The notes under the pieces: model-generated | The model's database searches: none | The model's input: the letters and a program-made list of their open reading frames with translations, nothing else | What the model was told of the DNA's origin: nothing | In this document: one piece after another, positions 8,678 to 17,545 of the stretch | Layout: each line of letters starts with the position of its first letter | How positions within the stretch are numbered: position 1 is the first letter of the stretch | Assembly (NCBI RefSeq): GCF_030815985.1 | Contig: NZ_JAUSXM010000001.1 | Span: forward strand, 1,860,001 to 1,924,000 | Source of the DNA: Paenibacillus sp. W2I17 | GTDB lineage: Bacteria > Bacillota > Bacilli > Paenibacillales > Paenibacillaceae | DNA: 64,000 bases | Reading direction: 5' to 3' | Program-made: the position numbers and the translations under genes

Positions 8678-9682
8678 TTATGGAGTCATTTTTTCCAAGA
8701 GATCATCAATTTTCATGGAATTTGCCGTAATCGCACCTGATTGCCAATGTGATCTTTCCATGATGTACACCTGATTGTTTTTAACGGCCGGAAGAGATTT
8801 CCACAATGTGCTGTCAAGTACCTTCAAGGCTTCCTTGTTCTCAGGAGAAGACCATTCACCATTGGAAGGGAACACAATAAGATGATCTGCATCCAGTTGC
8901 GGCACGGCCTCTTCAGACAGAATTTCCTGGTATTCTTCCATCTTGTTAACCAGAGGATGAGGTGTTAGGCCAAGCTCCGAATAAATAAATCCGGTGAACC
9001 TATTTTTCACACCGAACAGTGCCAGTGTATCATCGTTAACATTCAATCGGACAACTGCAACGGTCTCGTCCCCGACCGCTTCCTGCAACTTCGCCTTAGC
9101 ATCTGCAATCTTGGCCTCAAATGCCGCAGCAACTTCTTCACCCTTGTCCGGTTTCCCTACAACATCGGCAATGGTTTTCAAAATTTGATTGGAATCCTGC
9201 AGTACACTCTCAGGCAGACGATACGTCGGTGCCACCTTGGAGTACATCTCATATTTCTCCATATCTACCCCACCATCTACAATGATGAGATCCGGATCAT
9301 ACTCCAACAAAGCTTCAATACTCCCAGTAGTATCAAATTTCGGAACATCCAGTCCTAAATAATCCTGTACACCCCACATCGGATTATACCACTGCACTAC
9401 AGGTTTAATATCGAGCGCCTTCAGATAATCTTCCACATATATTCCAGCAATCCGCTGTGGTTGAACCGGAATCGTCACATCTCCAAATTCATCCTGTACA
9501 ACTCGTGTCGCAGGCTCTGTCTCGTTTCCAGAAGTATTTTCTCCAGAAGCTGCACTTTCAGTTTCAGTTGCAGGAGTCTTTTCCGCATTCGTAGCGGTAT
9601 TTGTACTACATCCTGAAATAACCAGACCCATGAGCAGTAATGTAATCGCCCACTCTTTGAAACCTTTAACTAAACCTACCAT
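8678..9682 (-). CDS. Iron-siderophore ABC transporter substrate-binding lipoprotein
   Basis: A 334-residue lipoprotein. The signal peptide ends in a lipobox (LVISGCSTN), followed by a Thr/Glu-rich linker and a FepB/FhuD-type bilobal ligand-binding domain (RIAGIYVEDYLKALDIKPV, then YDPDLIIVDGG and the C-terminal SLPAVKNNQVYIMERSHW). Proteins of this family capture ferric siderophores outside the membrane and pass them to FecCD-type permeases. The start is the ATG at 9682 after GAAGGGTAAC, since upstream in-frame codons reach back into the Fur box. No permease or ATPase gene is adjacent, so it presumably uses a transporter encoded elsewhere. It pairs with the neighbouring Btr-type regulator, to whose C-terminal domain it is related. 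Confidence 0.9.
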   Translation of the reverse strand: MVGLVKGFKEWAITLLLMGLVISGCSTNTATNAEKTPATETESAASGENTSGNETEPATRVVQDEFGDVTIPVQPQRIAGIYVEDYLKALDIKPVVQWYNPMWGVQDYLGLDVPKFDTTGSIEALLEYDPDLIIVDGGVDMEKYEMYSKVAPTYRLPESVLQDSNQILKTIADVVGKPDKGEEVAAAFEAKIADAKAKLQEAVGDETVAVVRLNVNDDTLALFGVKNRFTGFIYSELGLTPHPLVNKMEEYQEILSEEAVPQLDADHLIVFPSNGEWSSPENKEALKVLDSTLWKSLPAVKNNQVYIMERSHWQSGAITANSMKIDDLLEKMTP

Positions 9683-9743
9683 GTTACCCTTCACCCCTAT
9701 ATGATCTGTTGATGTAACCGTGAGAATGTTATACACATAATAT

Positions 9744-9762
9744 ATAATGATTATCATTCTCA
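9744..9762 (-). promoter_or_regulatory. Fur-box operator upstream of the siderophore-binding lipoprotein
   Basis: ATAATGATTATCATTCTCA contains the perfect dyad AATGAT-T-ATCATT and closely fits the Fur 19-mer. It sits about 62 nt upstream of the start codon at 9682, a normal promoter-overlapping position. Confidence 0.8.
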
Positions 9763-9867
9763 TCTATTGCTTAGGTGAATTGTACCTTATGCCTCAGCTG
9801 ACCCACAATGTACATTTGATGCTGTTTTTTTATACAAACGAAAACAACCCTGTTGGTACTCCCCCGC

Positions 9868-10242
9868 TTATCGCAGGGGCAACCTGCCTTGACGATAACT
9901 TTCCAACAGTTGATCCACAAAGGAATCGTTCGCCGTACCCTGTAACAGTGCAGCACCAATTAAACCCATATCATCACTCACATACCCTGCTAACTCAGGT
10001 TCGCCGGTGAGAGCCAAGGTCTGTTTGAACGCCTGTTCCCTGCATGCGCGCAGCACCTCTTCTTCAGCCACCACTTTATCTTGAGCCCATCGTTCAAAAG
10101 CTTGCATCCACTCGTCAGCAAATGCAGAGGCATCCCTTTCATCCAGATAAATTTCCACATCCAATCCTTCGAATGTCTGCTGGGTCAGAATCCGTCCCTC
10201 ATTAAGATCCGCCAGCAGCTTCTCCACATCCGTTTTGCTCAT
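9868..10242 (-). CDS. Conserved-looking cytosolic protein of unknown function
   Basis: A 124-residue acidic, mostly helical protein without a signal peptide, membrane segment or motif I recognise. It has a good ribosome site (ggagagatcaATG). The mid-region (YLDERDASAFADEWMQAFERWAQDK) is rich in aromatic and acidic residues and the C-terminus ends in basic residues. It stands alone between the siderophore locus and the histidine-phosphatase gene, on the same strand as both. No function is proposed. Confidence 0.65.
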   Translation of the reverse strand: MSKTDVEKLLADLNEGRILTQQTFEGLDVEIYLDERDASAFADEWMQAFERWAQDKVVAEEEVLRACREQAFKQTLALTGEPELAGYVSDDMGLIGAALLQGTANDSFVDQLLESYRQGRLPLR

Positions 10243-10375
10243 TGATCTCTCCTCCAGTTCCTCATCATGTCAAATACATCTCAGGTATAACAAAACGCTT
10301 CATCATTCGATTAGGATCGGCTGTAAAATGATCCAATTGAAGTTCCTCATATTGAATTTCTCATATATAACTCTG

Positions 10376-10954
10376 TCACTCCCACAATCGGGTGACCTGG
10401 ACCAACTTGCGCGTTCCATCAAACTGCAACTTATAGATGTCCGGCATCGTAGTCTTCTCCCAGAAATCATAACCGTAGGAAGAGTCATAATGTTGTAAAA
10501 TAAGCGTCATTACATCTCCATGGGTTCCGATGACTACCTTGTGACCCACATGTTTATCCAAAATTTTCTCGATTACCGCTACTGCCCTTGAGCGAGCCTG
10601 TTCACCAGACTCCCCACCTGAATACGCATACGTAGGATCACGGTACAACTGCTGCTTGGCTTCACGAAAATTATCATGCTTCACATCCAAACTCGATAAC
10701 TGGCGTTCACGCAGATCTTCCTCTGTCACCACAATTCCACCTGACTGATCTGCCAGAATCTGAATCGTATCCACCGCTCGCCTGTAAGGGCTAGAATAGA
10801 ACAGTTGAATCTGCTCCCCATGGAGCAGACTGGCAACCGTTCCTGCATCTTGATGACCTTGCTCTGTCAGTCCACGCTCGCGTTCCTGTCCTTCAACATA
10901 TCTAGACTCCGCATGTCTAACAAAATACAAAAACGTACTGGCCTCACTCATCAT
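10376..10954 (-). CDS. Histidine phosphatase (phosphoglycerate-mutase superfamily)
   Basis: A 192-residue member of the branch-1 histidine phosphatase superfamily. The catalytic RHG-type motif is present as FVRHAESRY at residues 11-19, FYSSPYRRAVDTIQ supplies the second Arg, and VIGTHGDVMTLIL the second catalytic His. These enzymes transfer or hydrolyse phosphate through a phosphohistidine; the substrate of this small member is unknown. Its ATG overlaps the stop of the upstream methyltransferase gene by 4 nt (ATGA), so the two are translationally coupled and probably act in one process. Confidence 0.88.
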   Translation of the reverse strand: MMSEASTFLYFVRHAESRYVEGQERERGLTEQGHQDAGTVASLLHGEQIQLFYSSPYRRAVDTIQILADQSGGIVVTEEDLRERQLSSLDVKHDNFREAKQQLYRDPTYAYSGGESGEQARSRAVAVIEKILDKHVGHKVVIGTHGDVMTLILQHYDSSYGYDFWEKTTMPDIYKLQFDGTRKLVQVTRLWE

Positions 10955-13173
10955 CCATCCGCCAACCCTTTTTTCTTCTCAATGACAATCAGGCAGGTAC
11001 TGTCTGGCAAAGGCGCAGGCTCACCATTTTCCTTCATAAAGATCATTCGTTCTCCAAGTGCTTCCGTGTACCCCTCCTGGAGAAAATGTCGGAAAGTAAT
11101 AAGCTCGGCTTGTTCACCCAGCGCTTCTCGAATACAGTTCTCATAGGCTGTCGGCGTGAATATACCGAACTGCTCCTGAATTTCATGCACATATGCCTCT
11201 TCGCCCCACGTATAGGTATAGAGAAATTCCATTGCATCGTTGATCGGCATCTCTACTTCGTTGTCTGAGATCCGTTCATATTTAATTGCACGTCCCTGAA
11301 AATCCTCTGCATACCGCTCCAGCCAGCGCATCCCATCTGGTTCCAGAAAACGAATCCGGCGCTTCTGTGCCTCAGGTTCACTCATGATGCCATCCCGAAT
11401 CAGAATTCTTCCTCCAGGTGACAGCACACGGAATGAACTTCTCAGCGCTGCCACAACCGTATCAGAATTAAATCTTCGACCGTCCAGTTCAATATATGAA
11501 TATAATTCATGCAGAATGGATGAAAAAATAACCGTATCCACGGTGCCCGGCTGCACATATTGCTCCAGTTGCAGGGCATCGCCCTTCATCACTTGCCAGC
11601 GATGTCCCTCACGTTGTTTTTTGCGCTCCAGCGCTTCAATGACATTGGCTGAAATATCGATACCAATCGGCTCCACTTCAGGTTTTTCCTGCTCAATCAG
11701 ATCCAGAAGAATTCCTCCACCTGGACCGATATCAAGTACCCGTTTACCAACGATATAGTCAAGCAGTACTTTTTTGTAATCACCGGAGCTGTTCATATCG
11801 GACAAATAAGTCTCTTCGTTGTGGAAGCGGTCATAGGCATCCCGGCGTAATCCGAACAGGTCAAATAACAGCAGTACAGCCTTCTCGTATAACGGCGACT
11901 TTTCTGCTTCAATACAGAATGCAATCAGCTTCTCAGCCGCTGGAGAAAATTCAAAGGTCACAAACAGTGTATCCGGCAGATCCGCATGACGCTCAATGCG
12001 ATGTGTTAGATGGGGATTGACGATCTGCTCCCCTGCCGTAATCTGTTCCCACGCATACTGTTCCAAATATTTTTCAATCATTCGTTTCTTGTAAATATTG
12101 AGCTTCTTGACCCCTTTGTAATCGTAATACATCGTATTCATCAATGGTTCGAAGCTGATATGTCGAACGATTTCAGATCGACTCTCCATGGATGTTGGAT
12201 TCATACTTTCGCTGCGAAGCGTCAACAGGAACACTTTCACCATCTCCTGCAACGAAAAATCCTGCATGGCCGACTCCACATACCATAATGTGCGATGAGC
12301 CAGCGGAGCCAGCGCCTGTTCTACATCCAGTTCGGTTTGGAGCTTGGCGTACGCCGTATCCATAGCTTCTCCCTGCCGAATAGATGAACTTCTTAAGCGG
12401 GATAACCGTTCTTTCACGCTCCAGTCTTCATGAACAGGTCCAGCGATAATCCAGCCTACAATTCGCTGTACCTCAGCCTGAACCTGATTCCATAACGCTG
12501 GATCAACGCCTGCAATAATGCATTCATTTAATGCCATCAGTATGGTGTGCAGTTCATCTGTAGTAAGCCACCCTTTGACGATCAAGGCGTGGAGCGGAGC
12601 ATTCTCGGCAAATGGAATCTCACCGCGTATGTATTGACCAATAAGTCCATGCGTAGCAATCAGAGTACGAATAATCTCATGCCTTGGTGTGTGTGAAGTC
12701 GGCGCAGTATGCTCGCTTATATCTGTACTCTTACTTATAGTAGCACTCGGAGAACCAGGTTGATTTATACTCGTCTCCTTAGTCTTACCGATGTCATTAT
12801 CCTGGTGCTCTGCTCCTGCGTATAGATCATATAACTGAGCGGACCCCACATTGTGTACAAACAAGTTAACGCCCTGCTTTTGCCATACCCGCCGCTGCTC
12901 CCGTGATCCAGCCTTCGCCGTCTCTGACCAGATTAATACGTCCTCCAGAATTTCTCGCACCCAAAAAGAAACCTGAAGCTCCTCCAGCACGTGAAGTGTA
13001 CGCTCGGTGTAATCCAGCACCGGATTAGTTCCCTCAAGTTCGGCAATGGAATGAATGCGTTCGAGGTTAATATGGGGCTTCTCCGCTGCTGCCAGCAGTT
13101 GCAGCCATTGCTGCTGGGCTTCCGGCGTGTTACCTGACTTGTATGATTGTATGGCCTTTAATGAATACAGCAT
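10951..13173 (-). CDS. Large protein with C-terminal class I SAM methyltransferase domain
   Basis: A 740-residue protein. From about residue 470 to 650 it carries a Rossmann-fold SAM-dependent methyltransferase: GKRVLDIGPGGGILLDLI (motif I), PIGIDIS (acidic end of strand 2) and TVIFSSILHELYSY, as in SAM enzymes acting on small molecules. The first 460 or so residues are mainly helical with a Ser/Thr-rich low-complexity stretch near 130-155, and match no family I can name. A shorter C-terminal tail follows the domain. The start has GAGGGG at about 8 nt. The gene is coupled by a 4-nt overlap to the downstream histidine phosphatase. The methyl acceptor is unknown. Confidence 0.8.
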   Translation of the reverse strand: MLYSLKAIQSYKSGNTPEAQQQWLQLLAAAEKPHINLERIHSIAELEGTNPVLDYTERTLHVLEELQVSFWVREILEDVLIWSETAKAGSREQRRVWQKQGVNLFVHNVGSAQLYDLYAGAEHQDNDIGKTKETSINQPGSPSATISKSTDISEHTAPTSHTPRHEIIRTLIATHGLIGQYIRGEIPFAENAPLHALIVKGWLTTDELHTILMALNECIIAGVDPALWNQVQAEVQRIVGWIIAGPVHEDWSVKERLSRLRSSSIRQGEAMDTAYAKLQTELDVEQALAPLAHRTLWYVESAMQDFSLQEMVKVFLLTLRSESMNPTSMESRSEIVRHISFEPLMNTMYYDYKGVKKLNIYKKRMIEKYLEQYAWEQITAGEQIVNPHLTHRIERHADLPDTLFVTFEFSPAAEKLIAFCIEAEKSPLYEKAVLLLFDLFGLRRDAYDRFHNEETYLSDMNSSGDYKKVLLDYIVGKRVLDIGPGGGILLDLIEQEKPEVEPIGIDISANVIEALERKKQREGHRWQVMKGDALQLEQYVQPGTVDTVIFSSILHELYSYIELDGRRFNSDTVVAALRSSFRVLSPGGRILIRDGIMSEPEAQKRRIRFLEPDGMRWLERYAEDFQGRAIKYERISDNEVEMPINDAMEFLYTYTWGEEAYVHEIQEQFGIFTPTAYENCIREALGEQAELITFRHFLQEGYTEALGERMIFMKENGEPAPLPDSTCLIVIEKKKGLADG

Positions 13174-13237
13174 GAATAAGTCCCCTCTCTTTCTCTACCC
13201 TTATATATAATATAGTTAGATTCGTTTATAAGTTGAA

Positions 13238-13547
13238 CTACTGTATAACTGGCTCTGTATCTTCCGGCAATGTGCCGCTCATTAATATTACCCAGCTTCG
13301 AGCCACATCACCCGCAGGATCACCGGACATACCAGTCATCCAATCGATGACCCAGTATTGATCGCCAGCCTCACTGAGCATAACATTATCAGGGTGAAAA
13401 TCGCCATGACAGATCTGCTGTTGATCAGGCAATGTTTTATTCATTCTGGACTGCTACGAGTAGAAAATCAATTCGATATAACTTCATAATGTGCTCGTTC
13501 GAATACGCATAGATTTCCGCAGTTCTTCCCTGACCGATTCGCTCCAT
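13238..13547 (-). pseudogene. Decayed aminoglycoside-phosphotransferase-family gene
   Basis: The intact beginning of a kinase-like gene is visible: GGGAGG, 6 nt, then ATG at 13547 encoding MERIGQGRTAEIYAYSNEHI (glycine-rich loop), IMKLYR (ATP-binding Lys), and soon a frame break and stop. A second frame from about 13444 encodes the catalytic segment QICHGDFHPDNVML (Brenner motif HGDxHxxN) and YWVIDWMTGMSGDPAGDVAR (metal-binding IDW), then stops at 13238. The roughly 130-residue middle and the C-terminal third of an APH/choline-kinase-type protein are missing. The parts lie in correct order on one strand, so this is an internally deleted remnant rather than a small gene. Confidence 0.75.
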
Positions 13548-13560
13548 ACCTATCCTCCCT

Positions 13561-14121
13561 TTACTCGAACTCACTGCCTCTGACTTTGGAGAAAACCATA
13601 CAATGAACCAGCGTACCTGTGCTGTCCCGCCGCATCTTGCGCAGTATACCTTCCAGTGTATAACCCGCTCGTTCCGCTACTTTGGCACTTCGCACATTGC
13701 GGGCATCACAGCGGATTTCCAGCCGGTTCGCCTCCAGATGAGTAATGGCAAATTGCTCAATGCCTTTCACCGCTTCCGTCATCAAACCCTCACCAGCTCG
13801 CGATGTTCGAATCCAGTAACCGATCTCAAAACAGCGGGCGTTCCAATCGATGCGATGTAACCCGCTGCTGCCTACGAATTCATCGGTATGTCTATCACGC
13901 AAATGTAACATCATGTCGGTACGCTCCAGATATTGCAGTCTTGCTTTACGAACAGTCACTTCAGACTCTTCCAATGAAGGGATTTTCTCGGCAAAAGGTA
14001 ACCACAACCGCAGCTGCTCCGCACTCTCACGGACCGCTTCATTAACAGCCGCACCGTCCCCCCACTTCGGTGCTCGAATTGTGAGGCGTTCCGTATGGAA
14101 GCTCTCGGGTATCGTTAACAT
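13561..14121 (-). CDS. GNAT-family N-acetyltransferase (RimJ/RimL type)
   Basis: A 186-residue acetyltransferase of the RimJ/RimL/SpeG-like class. It starts with TERLTIRAPKWGDGAAV. The acetyl-CoA-binding segment is ARCFEIGYWIRTSRAGEGLMTEAV near 90-115, and the C-terminal EANRLEIRCDARNVRSAKVAERAGYTLEG block is typical of the family. Substrates may be protein N-termini or small amines. It lies 21 nt after the RidA gene and probably closes an AraC-RidA-GNAT operon. No clear ribosome site precedes its ATG, so translation may depend on the upstream gene. Confidence 0.88.
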   Translation of the reverse strand: MLTIPESFHTERLTIRAPKWGDGAAVNEAVRESAEQLRLWLPFAEKIPSLEESEVTVRKARLQYLERTDMMLHLRDRHTDEFVGSSGLHRIDWNARCFEIGYWIRTSRAGEGLMTEAVKGIEQFAITHLEANRLEIRCDARNVRSAKVAERAGYTLEGILRKMRRDSTGTLVHCMVFSKVRGSEFE

Positions 14122-14142
14122 GATCGGATTAAATGGTTATAC

Positions 14143-14589
14143 CTACTCCTCTACCTGAAATATGGAATCAATGATCAGCGGCAAATTATCCCTTACGGAC
14201 ACTGCCCCGAATACTGAACGAGCATGTGCCCCCTGATCCCCAAATACCTCCAACATCAGATCCGAGAATCCATTTAGCACTTTATGATGCTCCTGATACG
14301 AAGCGGACGCATTGATAAACCCCTGCACTTTAACCACTCTCTTCACCTGATCCAGTGAACCCAGCACGTCTCGAACGACAGCGAGCACCTCCAGTCCGGC
14401 ATTTCGGGCAAAATCATATCCCTGTTCTGTTGTGAAGTCTGCTCCAACTTTACCGCGTTCGGAGGTATCCGGACCTTTCCCGGATACATACATGATTCCA
14501 TTCACAATAACGGCATTGGCGTATTTCGCTGCGGGGGCACTGGCCTGTGGCAAAATGATCCCCAGTTCATTTAATCTCGCTTCAATCAT
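14143..14589 (-). CDS. RidA family (YjgF/YER057c/UK114) protein
   Basis: A 148-residue protein of the RidA superfamily, whose founding members deaminate reactive enamine/imine intermediates from PLP enzymes. The subunit shape is visible from PQASAPAAKYANAVIVNGIMYVSGKGP near the start to the C-terminal HARSVFGAVSVRDNLPLIID. The catalytic Arg of RidA proper (R105, in the C-R-x2 context) appears as ARSVFG, so the Arg is kept. The length and sequence fit the YjgH/Rid-like subgroup. Its ATG overlaps the AraC regulator stop by 4 nt. Confidence 0.88.
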   Translation of the reverse strand: MIEARLNELGIILPQASAPAAKYANAVIVNGIMYVSGKGPDTSERGKVGADFTTEQGYDFARNAGLEVLAVVRDVLGSLDQVKRVVKVQGFINASASYQEHHKVLNGFSDLMLEVFGDQGAHARSVFGAVSVRDNLPLIIDSIFQVEE

Positions 14590-15488
14590 CGTATATTCTC
14601 TCCCTCTTTTAGGGTCCTCACGGAACCCGATTCCTTGTATTCCTGCCTATAGACTCTTGGTGATACCTGAACGGTACGTTTGAACATCTTGCCAAAATGA
14701 GAGAAGTTACTGAACCCCGCAAGCCAAGCGATGTCTGTAATGGATTCTTCACTTTCTCGCAGCAAACGCTGTGCTTCCTTCACCCGTAACAGATTCAGAT
14801 AATCACTGAAGGTAAACCCCGTCGTTTGTTTGAACAATCGACTCAGATAATGCGGACTAATGCGAAACATGCCCGCCATCTCCGGTAGTGTCAATGGTTT
14901 CTGATAGTTCTCATTCAGGTAACGTACAACTGCCTGTGTCTTGGGATGAAGAACCGGCTCACGATCATCGGAGCTTAACCTGCCCAGGTGTTGATTACGA
15001 TAGGCATGCAGCAACAATTCAATAGCCCGGTGACGGAGCAACAGGTTGCTTCCGGGTTGAGGACAAAGCATTTCATCCACCATTTCGCTAACCATCCGTT
15101 CTAGAACCTCCGTGACCTGTGAAGGAAACCTTACAATAGGAATCTCCCAGCAAAAGGGTTCCTTTAAGCCTTCAACTAACTCCGCGGAAATCGACATGCC
15201 AGCAAAAAGCTCCGGCTTCAAATAGAGCACCATCCGCTCATGGTCGGGCATGCCACTCTCCAATGTTTTATGAACCGTATTTCGGTCAACAAACACCAAA
15301 TCGCCAGCCTTTACCCGGTAGGTCCGGTCCTTAATGAAATAGATACGCTCACCAGACAACAGGTAATATAACTCATAATGATCATGCAGATGGTCATCCG
15401 TCATCGAGAAATATCCAATGCGACGATCATATTCGATGTGCAGTAAATCCAAGGGATCATGAAAATCTGCACTGAAAGGTTCTGTCAT
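14586..15488 (-). CDS. AraC-family transcriptional regulator
   Basis: About 300 residues: an N-terminal cupin sensor (HLHDHYELYYLLSGERIYFI, then VKAGDLVFVDRNTVHKT) followed by a C-terminal AraC double helix-turn-helix (LPEMAGMFRISPHYLSRLF, then ITDIAWLAGFSNFSHFGKMF). The cupin/HTH combination is usual for carbohydrate-responsive regulators in this group of bacteria. The ATG at 15488 is chosen because it follows GGAGAGAGGG; an upstream ATG at 15509 lacks a ribosome site. It is divergent from the Gfo/Idh/MocA dehydrogenase gene and first in an operon with RidA and GNAT genes, so regulation of both directions from the shared region is likely. Confidence 0.9.
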   Translation of the reverse strand: MTEPFSADFHDPLDLLHIEYDRRIGYFSMTDDHLHDHYELYYLLSGERIYFIKDRTYRVKAGDLVFVDRNTVHKTLESGMPDHERMVLYLKPELFAGMSISAELVEGLKEPFCWEIPIVRFPSQVTEVLERMVSEMVDEMLCPQPGSNLLLRHRAIELLLHAYRNQHLGRLSSDDREPVLHPKTQAVVRYLNENYQKPLTLPEMAGMFRISPHYLSRLFKQTTGFTFSDYLNLLRVKEAQRLLRESEESITDIAWLAGFSNFSHFGKMFKRTVQVSPRVYRQEYKESGSVRTLKEGENIR

Positions 15489-15520
15489 TTCGCCCTCTCT
15501 CCTTTCCATAAATTATAGCA

Positions 15521-15563
15521 AAATATGCGGCATTTGAAAGCGGTTACGCATAAAATGCGGCGA
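15521..15563. promoter_or_regulatory. Direct ATGCGG repeats in the AraC/dehydrogenase divergent promoter
   Basis: ATGCGG occurs at 15525-15530 and 15555-15560, in the similar contexts aaatATGCGGca and taaaATGCGGcg. They are spaced 30 bp, three helical turns, as expected for tandem AraC-type half-sites. The position between the divergent genes supports an operator; binding is inference. Confidence 0.4.
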
Positions 15564-15616
15564 AAGAAGTACTCCCTTGTTATAGTCTAGAGCTATATTT
15601 CAAGGAGGCGATAGAC

Positions 15617-16906
15617 ATGAGTAACAAGAAACGTTATGTATTAGTCGGAACTGGCGGCCGCGCCGAATTTTTTTATGGTGCTTTGACCCGGGATTACAGG
15701 GATACATCCGAGCTTGTCGGCTTTTGCGATATAAATCAAGTCCGAATGAACTACGCGAATCAACTATTGAAGGAAAAGTACAATTATCATGAGGTACCCA
15801 CTTATCCTGCAGATCAGTTTGATCAGATGATTGAGAACGAGAAGCCTGACTATGTCATCGTAACCAGCGTTGACCGCACCCATCACAAGTACATCATTCG
15901 TGCGATGGAACTGGGTTGTGACGTTGTCACTGAAAAACCGATGACCATCGATGAGGAGAAATGTCAGGAGATTCTGGATGCTGTCAAGCGAACTGGACAG
16001 AATGTAAGGGTCACCTTTAACTACCGTTATGCACCGCACCATACTAAGATTCGGGAACTTATTCTGAATGATACGATCGGGAAAGTCACTTCCGTTCACT
16101 TTGAATGGCTGCTGAATACCCGCCACGGGGCAGATTATTTCCGCCGTTGGCATCGGGACAAGCGTAATAGCGGCGGACTGCTCGTGCACAAATCCACCCA
16201 TCACTTCGATTTGGTGAATTTCTGGATCGGCTCGCAACCGGATACCGTGTTTGCATTTGGTGATCTGATGTATTACGGCAGAGAAAACGCAGAAGAACGC
16301 GGTGTAACGCAGTTCTACAACCGGGCAACCGGCAACCCGATCGCAAAGGAGGACCCTTTTGCACTGCATTTGGATTCGGATGCTCATATGAAATCCATGT
16401 ATCTGGATGCTGAATCAGAAGATGGTTATCAGCGGGATCAGAGTGTATTTGGGGATGGCATCAACATTGAGGATACGATGGGTGTTCTTGTGAAGTATCG
16501 GAACAAAGCCATTCTTACCTACTCCCTCGTTGCCTACCAGCCATGGGAAGGTTATCGCATTGCCATTAATGGCACCAAAGGCCGGATTGAGATGAACATT
16601 GTGGAGCAATCCTATGTCAATTCATTGGGTGATAAAAGTAAGGAAGGTGCATTAATCGGTAAAACGTTGCGGGTTCTCCCGATGTTCGATGCGCCATATG
16701 AGGTTGAAGTGGAAGAGAAAGCAGGTGGACATGGCGGAGGTGACCCGGTTCTGCTGAATGATCTGTTTGGAGAGCCTGTTGAAGATCCGTTCCATCGTGC
16801 TGCTAACCACGTGGACGGTGCCAGATCCATTCTGACGGGTATTGCTGCCAATCGCGCCATCGCCACAGGTTTGCCTGTCAACGTCAATAATCTGGTTCGT
16901 TTCTAA
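15617..16906 (+). CDS. Gfo/Idh/MocA-family oxidoreductase
   Basis: A 429-residue NAD(P)-dependent sugar or inositol dehydrogenase-type protein. The N-terminal Rossmann domain shows VLVGTGGRAEFFYGAL at the nucleotide loop, DYVIVTSVDRTHHKYI, and VVTEKPMTIDEEKC, the family's conserved EKP motif whose Lys is catalytic. The C-terminal alpha/beta domain includes the GGLLVHKSTHHFDLVNFW active-site helix with the conserved His pair. AAGGAGG stands 8 nt before the ATG. It is divergent from an AraC regulator and ends at a strong terminator, so it forms a single-gene unit. The sugar substrate cannot be assigned. Confidence 0.92.
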   Translation: MSNKKRYVLVGTGGRAEFFYGALTRDYRDTSELVGFCDINQVRMNYANQLLKEKYNYHEVPTYPADQFDQMIENEKPDYVIVTSVDRTHHKYIIRAMELGCDVVTEKPMTIDEEKCQEILDAVKRTGQNVRVTFNYRYAPHHTKIRELILNDTIGKVTSVHFEWLLNTRHGADYFRRWHRDKRNSGGLLVHKSTHHFDLVNFWIGSQPDTVFAFGDLMYYGRENAEERGVTQFYNRATGNPIAKEDPFALHLDSDAHMKSMYLDAESEDGYQRDQSVFGDGINIEDTMGVLVKYRNKAILTYSLVAYQPWEGYRIAINGTKGRIEMNIVEQSYVNSLGDKSKEGALIGKTLRVLPMFDAPYEVEVEEKAGGHGGGDPVLLNDLFGEPVEDPFHRAANHVDGARSILTGIAANRAIATGLPVNVNNLVRF

Positions 16907-16934
16907 GTCTCACACGTCGTTACCATATACGCCA

Positions 16935-16979
16935 AAAAGCGCAAGTTGCGAAGGCTTACTGCCCTGCACTTGCGCTTTT
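16935..16979 (+). terminator. Terminator of the Gfo/Idh/MocA gene
   Basis: A perfect 12-bp inverted repeat (AAAAGCGCAAGT / ACTTGCGCTTTT) with a 21-nt loop follows the stop codon at 16906. Confidence 0.85.
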
Positions 16980-17077
16980 ACATCTCAATATATTCTGTTG
17001 CTGGTATAAGTAAGAACCATGGCCAATTTGATTGGAGAAGAATCCTCTCTCTGGTTACAGAGGAAATGTCTTTCCTT

Positions 17078-17431
17078 TTACACCTTCCGGTTCCACGCCG
17101 GGTGACGATAAAATTCAATCGTATCAATATAATTTACCGTGAACTGCTGTTCCACATCCGACAGGTTCAACAGCTTGCGGTCGATTTGCTTCATCCCCAT
17201 GACCACATCGTGCCTTAACAGGTCCATCGCAATTTTGCCTACAAACCCGCCTTCCATCTCCTTATGCTTGGCACGGAACTCTTCATTGTAGATCAGTTCA
17301 GGTGTGAATGCCGCTTCAACGAATGCATTAACGAGCGTAAGCTCATTGCCATCCATCTGTACTGCCAGATAATAATTGCCACGCTCATCCTGAATGAGGT
17401 CTTTATACATCTCTACGATCATTTGAATCAC
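17078..17431 (-). CDS. Hypothetical protein
   Basis: A 117-residue cytosolic protein without recognisable domains. GAGGAG lies 8 nt before the ATG, which supports real translation. The sequence opens with a hydrophobic strand-like segment (MIQMIVEMYKDLIQDERG) and has a central helix-rich part (NAFVEAAFTPELIYNEEFRAKH). No partner gene is adjacent on the same strand. Confidence 0.6.
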   Translation of the reverse strand: MIQMIVEMYKDLIQDERGNYYLAVQMDGNELTLVNAFVEAAFTPELIYNEEFRAKHKEMEGGFVGKIAMDLLRHDVVMGMKQIDRKLLNLSDVEQQFTVNYIDTIEFYRHPAWNRKV

Positions 17432-17545
17432 TCCTCTATTATAAATGAAACCCCGTTAGCCGTAACGAACATGGGCTATCAAACGTACACCTTCCTACCC
17501 CGTTCCTTCATATACTAGGTACAAATGGCGAACGGAGGAATACTT

